This document shows positions 5,291 through 8,154 of a stretch of DNA of 8,154 bases, piece by piece (within the stretch, counting starts at the first letter, position 1; each line of letters begins with the position of its first letter). Source of the DNA: DASUBN01 sp036263155. Its GTDB lineage: Bacteria > Pseudomonadota > Gammaproteobacteria > Natronospirales > REEB76. A program made the position numbers and the translations under genes. The notes below the pieces were generated by a model, which made no database searches, was not told where the DNA came from, and saw only the letters and a program-made list of their open reading frames with translations. The stretch lies in NCBI GenBank assembly GCA_036263155.1, contig DATAHN010000151.1:1-8154 (forward strand), in the 5' to 3' direction.

Positions 5291-6562
5291 TTATATGACG
5301 GTCATGCCGCCCATGTAGGGACGTAGGGCTGAGGGCACGTGGATCTTGCCCTGCTCATCCTGGCAGTTCTCCATGATGGCGATGAGCGCGCGGCCCACGG
5401 CCACACCGGAACCGTTGAGGGTGTGGAGCAGCTCCGGCTTGCCGGTCTCAGGGTTGCGCCAGCGGGCCTGCATGCGGCGGGCCTGGAAGTCAGTGCAGTT
5501 GCTGCAGGAGGAGATCTCCCGGTAGCGCTCCTGGCTGGGCAGCCAGACCTCCAGGTCGTAGGTCTTGGCGGCGGCGAAGCCGATGTCGCCGCTGCAGAGC
5601 GCCATCACCCGGTAGGGCAGCTCCAGCTTCTGCAGCACCTTCTCGGCGTGCCCGGTGAGTTCCTCCAGAGCCTGGAAGGACTCCCCCGGCTTCACCATCT
5701 GCACCAACTCCACCTTCTCGAACTGGTGCTGGCGGATCATGCCGCGGGTGTCCTTGCCGGCGGCGCCCGCCTCAGCGCGGAAGCAGGGCGTATGGGCCGT
5801 GTAGCGGCGCGGCAGGCTGGCGGCCTCCAGGATCGCGTCCCGCGCCTGGTTGGTCACTGGCACCTCGGCGGTGGGGATCAAGTAATAGCGCTGCTCGCCT
5901 GAGACCTGGAACAGATCCTGCTCGAACTTGGGCAGCTGGCCGGTGCCGCGCATGGAGGCGGCATTCACCATGTAGGGGACGTACACCTCGGCGTAACCGT
6001 GCTCGCCGGTGTGCAGGTCCAGCATGAATTGGATGAGCGCCCGATGCAGCCGCGCCACCGGGCCATGCAGCACCGTGAAGCGCGCACCCGTGAGCTTCGC
6101 GGCCATCTCCGCGTCCAGGAGCCCCCTCGCCTCCCCCAGGTCCACGTGGTCCTTGGGCTTGAAAGCGAATTTCTTGGGTGTGCCCCAACGGCGGATTTCC
6201 TTGTTGGAGTTCTCATCGGCCCCATCCGGCACGCTCTCGTGCAGGAGGTTCGGCAGGCCGAGCTGGATGGACTCGAGCTCCGCCTCGACCTTGGCGAAAT
6301 CCTCTTCCGCGGCCTTCAACTTGGCGCCCAGCTCGCCCACCTGCGCCATCAGCGGCGCCGTGTCCTGGCCCTTACCCTTGGCCATGCCGATCTCTTTCGA
6401 GCGGGCATTGCGCTCGTTACGCAGCTGCTCCATGCGCGTCTGCAGTTCCTTGCGGGAATCCTCCAGCTTGCCGTACGCGCTGGTATCCAGCCTGAAGCCG
6501 CGGCGCCCGAGGGCGGCGGCCGTGCCGACGAGGTCATTGCGGAGCAGTTTCGGGTCGATCAT
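5291..6562 (-). CDS. serS: Seryl-tRNA synthetase, 423 aa
   Basis: This class II aminoacyl-tRNA synthetase charges tRNA-Ser (and tRNA-Sec where present) with serine using ATP, in the cytoplasm. It starts MIDPKLLRND. The N-terminal helical hairpin (about 27-100, charged and coiled-coil-like) contacts the long variable arm of tRNA-Ser. The catalytic domain shows TAE (231-233, serine pocket), motif 2 with FRAEAG and RGMIRQHQFEKVE (261-285), SSCSNCTDFQARR (351-363), and motif 3 NGSGVAVGRALIAIMEN (383-399) with its conserved Arg at 391. Length matches the usual bacterial enzyme. The ribosome binding site is weak (AAGAACC), and the start is 11 bases after the rarA stop, suggesting coupling. The product's own substrate tRNA follows 11 bases downstream. 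Confidence 0.98.
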   Translation of the reverse strand: MIDPKLLRNDLVGTAAALGRRGFRLDTSAYGKLEDSRKELQTRMEQLRNERNARSKEIGMAKGKGQDTAPLMAQVGELGAKLKAAEEDFAKVEAELESIQLGLPNLLHESVPDGADENSNKEIRRWGTPKKFAFKPKDHVDLGEARGLLDAEMAAKLTGARFTVLHGPVARLHRALIQFMLDLHTGEHGYAEVYVPYMVNAASMRGTGQLPKFEQDLFQVSGEQRYYLIPTAEVPVTNQARDAILEAASLPRRYTAHTPCFRAEAGAAGKDTRGMIRQHQFEKVELVQMVKPGESFQALEELTGHAEKVLQKLELPYRVMALCSGDIGFAAAKTYDLEVWLPSQERYREISSCSNCTDFQARRMQARWRNPETGKPELLHTLNGSGVAVGRALIAIMENCQDEQGKIHVPSALRPYMGGMTVI

Positions 6563-6573
6563 GGCGTCGGTTC

Positions 6574-7896
6574 TTATTTGTCGGTGGTCTTCTTGGCTTT
6601 GCGGGCCGCGGCATTGCGAGCCCTCAAGTCAGCCAGCTTCTCGGCGATCTTGATCTCGAGCCCCCGCGGGACGGGATGATAATAGGTTTTCTCCGGCATG
6701 TCCTCCGGGAAGTAGCGCTCGCCGGCGGCGAAGGCGTCCACCTCGTCGTGGGCGTAGCGGTATTCCTTGCCGTGGCCCATGCCCTTCATGAGGCGGGTGG
6801 GTGCGTTGCGCAGGTGCAGCGGGACCTCGCGGGTGCCGCTTTCCCGCGCATCCTGCATGGCCTCGATCAAGGCCGTCTCCATCGCATTGCTCTTGGGGGC
6901 CACCGCCAGATAGACCACCGCCTGGGCCAGGGCCAGCTCCCCTTCCGGGCTGCCGAGGCGCTCTAGCACCTCCCAGGCCGCCAGGGCCAGGTCCAGGCCC
7001 CGCGGATCGGCGTTGCCGATGTCCTCGGAGGCCATGCGCACCACGCGGCGCGCTATATATAGAGGATCGCAGCCGCCATCCAGCATCCGGGCCATCCAAT
7101 ATAGGGCGGCATCCGGTGCGGAACCCCGCACCGACTTGTGCAAGGCCGAGATCTGGTCGTAGAAGAGGTCGCCGCCTTTATCGAACCTCCGGACGCCTCC
7201 GCTCACGACGTCCTGTACCGCCGCCTCGCCGATGACGCCTTCCTCGGCCAAGTCTGCGGCGATCTCCAGGAGATTCAGGGCGCGGCGCGCATCACCATCA
7301 GCCGCTGTGGCCATCAGGTCCCGAAGTTCCGGTGCCATCTTGAGGTTCCGTTCGCCCAAGCCACGCTCGCTATCCGCTAGCGCCGCGTCGATGATGCGGC
7401 GGATGTCTGCGACACCCAGCGACTTGAGCACATAGACCCGGGCCCGGGACAGGAGCGCGTTGTTGAGTTCGAAGGACGGGTTCTCGGTGGTGGCGCCGAT
7501 AAAGGTGAGCGTGCCATCCTCCACATAGGGGAGGAACGCGTCCTGCTGGCTCTTGTTGAAGCGGTGCACCTCATCCAGGAACAGCACGGTGCCGCGTCCG
7601 TCCCGCTGCCGCACCTCCCGCGCCTCCTCCACCGCCGCACGCACGTCCTTGACGCCCGCCATCACCGCCGAGAGCGCGATGAAGTGAGCCTTGCAGGTCT
7701 CCGCCAGCATGCGCGCCAGCGTAGTCTTGCCGGTCCCGGGCGGCCCCCAGAAGATCATGGAGTGCAGCTGTCCGCTCTCCAGGGCGCGCCTGAGCGGCTT
7801 GCCGGTGGCGAGGATGTGGGCCTGGCCGATGAAGTCTTCCACGCGGTGCGGCCGCATGCGGTCCGCCAGCGGGCGCAGCTCAGGCGCGGTGGACAT
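6574..7896 (-). CDS. rarA: Replication-associated recombination AAA+ ATPase RarA (MgsA), 440 aa
   Basis: RarA is a clamp-loader-like AAA+ ATPase that acts at stalled replication forks and gaps, and interacts with SSB. Visible motifs: Walker A GPPGTGKT (51-58), Walker B FLDEVHRF (106-113), sensor 1 GATTENPSFE (134-143), arginine finger region LLSRARV (148-154), sensor 2 GDARRALNLLE (201-211). They are followed by the family's C-terminal tetramerisation domain with SEDIGNADP (290-298), AQAVVYLAVAPKSNA (324-338), HLRNAPT (361-367) and YRYAHDE (379-385). I start at ATG 7896 (MSTAPELRPLADRMRP) because this gives the family length; the frame is open to 8004, but that part is the VanZ-like gene in another frame. 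No clear ribosome binding site is present, and the start overlaps the upstream gene by 17 bases, pointing to translational coupling. The C-terminus is Lys-rich. Confidence 0.97.
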   Translation of the reverse strand: MSTAPELRPLADRMRPHRVEDFIGQAHILATGKPLRRALESGQLHSMIFWGPPGTGKTTLARMLAETCKAHFIALSAVMAGVKDVRAAVEEAREVRQRDGRGTVLFLDEVHRFNKSQQDAFLPYVEDGTLTFIGATTENPSFELNNALLSRARVYVLKSLGVADIRRIIDAALADSERGLGERNLKMAPELRDLMATAADGDARRALNLLEIAADLAEEGVIGEAAVQDVVSGGVRRFDKGGDLFYDQISALHKSVRGSAPDAALYWMARMLDGGCDPLYIARRVVRMASEDIGNADPRGLDLALAAWEVLERLGSPEGELALAQAVVYLAVAPKSNAMETALIEAMQDARESGTREVPLHLRNAPTRLMKGMGHGKEYRYAHDEVDAFAAGERYFPEDMPEKTYYHPVPRGLEIKIAEKLADLRARNAAARKAKKTTDK

Positions 7897-8154
7897 GGGC
7901 GTCGATGAGGGAGAGGCGCAGGCGCGCGAGCCAGCGGGCGGGATACCAGAGTCCCACCGCCGCGCCGGCGCAGTCGGCAGCCCAGTCCAGCCACTCGGCG
8001 TCACGGCCGGTATAGGCCTGGGCGATCTCGATGAGACCCCCAGCGGCGGCGAAGGCGAGCCCGATCCAGAGCCAGCGGCGCGGCGCGGCGGCGGTGAACC
8101 AGGCGGTGAGGATGAGGTAGGCGCTGAAGTGCTCGAGCTTATCCACGTGCATGA
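7880..8154 (-). CDS. VanZ-like family membrane protein, C-terminal part (5' end outside the window)
   Basis: The visible 90 residues contain the VanZ-like pattern DKLEHFSAYLIL near the start, then GGLIEIAQAYTGRDAEWLDWAADCAGAAVGL, with the conserved E-x-x-Q, GR and D residues of this family. Three hydrophobic stretches are visible (about 9-24, 28-46 and 59-75), so it is an inner-membrane protein. An ATG occurs at 8152, but family members usually have another N-terminal membrane segment before the DKxxHF motif, so the real start is probably beyond the window. The biochemical role of chromosomal VanZ-like proteins is largely unknown; the name comes from a teicoplanin-resistance gene and does not imply resistance here. 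Its end overlaps rarA by 17 bases, so it probably heads or belongs to the rarA-serS-tRNA transcript. Confidence 0.85.
   Translation of the reverse strand, partial: MHVDKLEHFSAYLILTAWFTAAAPRRWLWIGLAFAAAGGLIEIAQAYTGRDAEWLDWAADCAGAAVGLWYPARWLARLRLSLIDAHVHRA

Noticed and set aside
5339..6679. Long plus-strand open frames opposite serS (5339-5902, 5999-6679)
   Set aside because: They are His/Leu/Gly-rich mirror translations of serS with no motifs; serS is certain.
7897..8004. A longer N-terminus for RarA
   Set aside because: The extra 36 residues are Pro/Ser-rich, match no RarA N-terminus, and are the VanZ-like gene read in another frame.
1..8154. Mobile elements, attachment sites or a CRISPR array, including an integration at the tRNA-Ser
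   Set aside because: No transposase, integrase or repeat-spacer pattern is visible, and the tRNA 3' end is not duplicated elsewhere in the window.

Overview
This is an 8.15 kb GC-rich window (roughly 60-65% GC by eye) from a bacterial chromosome, most likely a gammaproteobacterium. The evidence is the VanZ-like/rarA/serS order, the standard-length serS and rarA, a tRNA-Ser with encoded CCA, and the mix of EAL and GGDEF proteins. I cannot place the genus. There is no sign of a phage, insertion sequence, integron or CRISPR array, and most of the window is ordinary, densely packed chromosome.

Left part (1-2450): the start of a NusG/RfaH-family transcription factor runs off the left edge on the minus strand. 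About 230 bases follow with no convincing gene, only a weak 41-codon frame and two inverted repeats. Next is a minus-strand SRPBCC (AHSA1-like) protein. A 264-base divergent intergenic region carrying several small palindromes separates it from a plus-strand BioF2/CelD/FemAB-like acyltransferase. NusG paralogues and such acyltransferases often accompany exopolysaccharide loci, so the left edge may border one. That is inference.

Middle (2457-4962): a two-gene minus-strand operon for cyclic-di-GMP turnover. The first gene encodes a membrane-anchored EAL phosphodiesterase. The second encodes a soluble GAF-GGDEF diguanylate cyclase and overlaps the first by 14 bases. All the catalytic motifs I can check are intact in both. 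A perfect hairpin at 2430-2449 separates this operon from the convergent acyltransferase. Its 246-base upstream region is the most structured non-coding stretch here. It holds an 11-base direct repeat at 23-base spacing, a leader inverted repeat next to the ribosome binding site, and a 9-base word found at the same distance (45 bases) from both divergent start codons.

Right part (4963-8154): a small plus-strand two-segment membrane protein resembling half of a VKOR-type protein meets a compact minus-strand housekeeping cluster head-on. That cluster reads, in transcription order, VanZ-like membrane protein (cut by the window edge), rarA, serS, tRNA-Ser(UGA). Gaps are 11 bases or overlaps throughout, so the serine tRNA probably matures from the serS transcript.

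I found no clearly new multi-gene system. The best leads are the divergent c-di-GMP promoter region, the serS/tRNA-Ser linkage, and the small VKOR-like protein.
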